Assembly: GCA_945901195.1 (NCBI GenBank)
Contig: CAMDKB010000333.1
Coordinates: forward strand, 1-5,201
Source of the DNA: Rhizobium sp. Q54
Lineage (GTDB): Bacteria > Pseudomonadota > Alphaproteobacteria > Rhizobiales > Beijerinckiaceae
Reading direction: 5' to 3'
Length of the DNA: 5,201 nt
Part shown: in pieces, positions 4,957 through 5,201 of the stretch
Layout: each line of letters begins with the position of its first letter
Position numbering within the stretch: position 1 is the first letter of the stretch
Translations under genes and position numbers: made by a program
The notes under the pieces: model-generated
Database searches by the model: none
What the model saw: the letters and a program-made list of their open reading frames with translations, nothing else
Told to the model about the DNA's origin: nothing

Positions 4957-5201
4957 TTTCGGGCAAGGAGATTGCGCGCCCTTGGCACTATGCCGTTCCA
5001 CGATTGATATCGCTGCCCGCGCGCTGGGCGATGTCGCTGAAGCCAGCGCCAGTAAGGCGACGCCGAATAACAACTGAATCTGTTCGATGGCGCGATGGGC
5101 GTATTATGGCGGCAAGGGATTCACGCCGTTGCACGCCCCGTATATCTGGGCGGAATGATCGACCAGATTTCGATTCGTTTTCGCTACCAACTTCTGAGCG
5201 C
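4957..5201. other. Unassigned right-hand end, no confident gene
   Basis: Several frames are open but none is convincing. A plus-strand frame is open from the TAA at 5068 to the window edge, with an ATG at 5095 (MGVLWRQGIHAVARPVYLGG...). Its GC is higher in first and third codon positions than in the second, which is coding-like, but it has no ribosome binding site and no family I recognise. A minus-strand frame is open from the edge to a TAG at 4988-4990 (about 71 codons, Arg- and Ser-rich) and could be the tail of a gene outside. A 44-codon plus-strand ORF at 4943-5077 overlaps the glutathione transferase promoter. Flanking sequence would decide. Confidence 0.3.

Noticed and set aside
4988..5040. 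Minus-strand GFSDIAQRAGSDINRGTA, reminiscent of a TetR helix-turn-helix
   Set aside because: The match is short, lacks the valine-serine turn and ends at a stop just where the recognition helix should continue. Such a domain should also be at a protein's start, not its end.
5114..5122. AAGGGATTC, also found at the insertion-sequence tip near 130
   Set aside because: Only nine bases are shared and the neighbouring bases differ, so it is not evidence of the other IS end.

Overview
The window looks like a stretch of chromosome from a moderately GC-rich alphaproteobacterium, possibly Hyphomicrobiales or a relative. The support is indirect: NikR with a histidine-rich tail, a LigE-like glutathione transferase, and 'GTCATCCCGG'-type palindromic repeats of the kind scattered through alphaproteobacterial genomes. 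No rRNA or tRNA is present, so the taxonomic call is an inference.

Layout, left to right. Positions 1 to about 130 are one end of an IS5-family insertion sequence, with the first 23 codons of its transposase on the minus strand. It ends about 16 bp beyond the stop codon of nikR (147-611, minus), a nickel-responsive ribbon-helix-helix/ACT regulator. Two of the four canonical nickel-ligand histidines of this NikR are arginines. Upstream of nikR, 689-790 holds a pair of REP-like hairpin units in inverted orientation. They lie just past the stop of a 585-aa thiamine-diphosphate enzyme (798-2555, minus) whose substrate cannot be read from the sequence.

A 290-bp divergent intergenic region (2556-2845) separates that gene from a plus-strand two-gene operon. 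The first gene (2846-3529) is a family 2 glycosyltransferase of the TIGR04283 type. It overlaps by 4 bp (ATGA) with the second (3526-4140), a CofC-like nucleotidyltransferase-fold protein of the TIGR04282 type. This pair is usually named for arsenosugar biosynthesis or for association with an rSAM/selenodomain protein, but no such protein and no arsenite methyltransferase lies in this window. A 34-bp near-perfect palindrome sits inside the second gene.

The operon converges, with only 12 bp between stop codons, on a LigE (beta-etherase)-like glutathione S-transferase (4153-4842, minus). That gene has a consensus TATAAT -10 box and adjacent palindromes upstream. The last ~245 bp (4957-5201) have no gene that can be called with confidence.

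The genes do not form one obvious pathway; this reads as several small independent units. The points most worth a second look are the altered NikR metal site, the glycosyltransferase pair without its usual partners, the REP-like pair, the upstream leader ORF of the glycosyltransferase gene, and the intragenic palindrome. I saw no clear evidence of a wholly new system.
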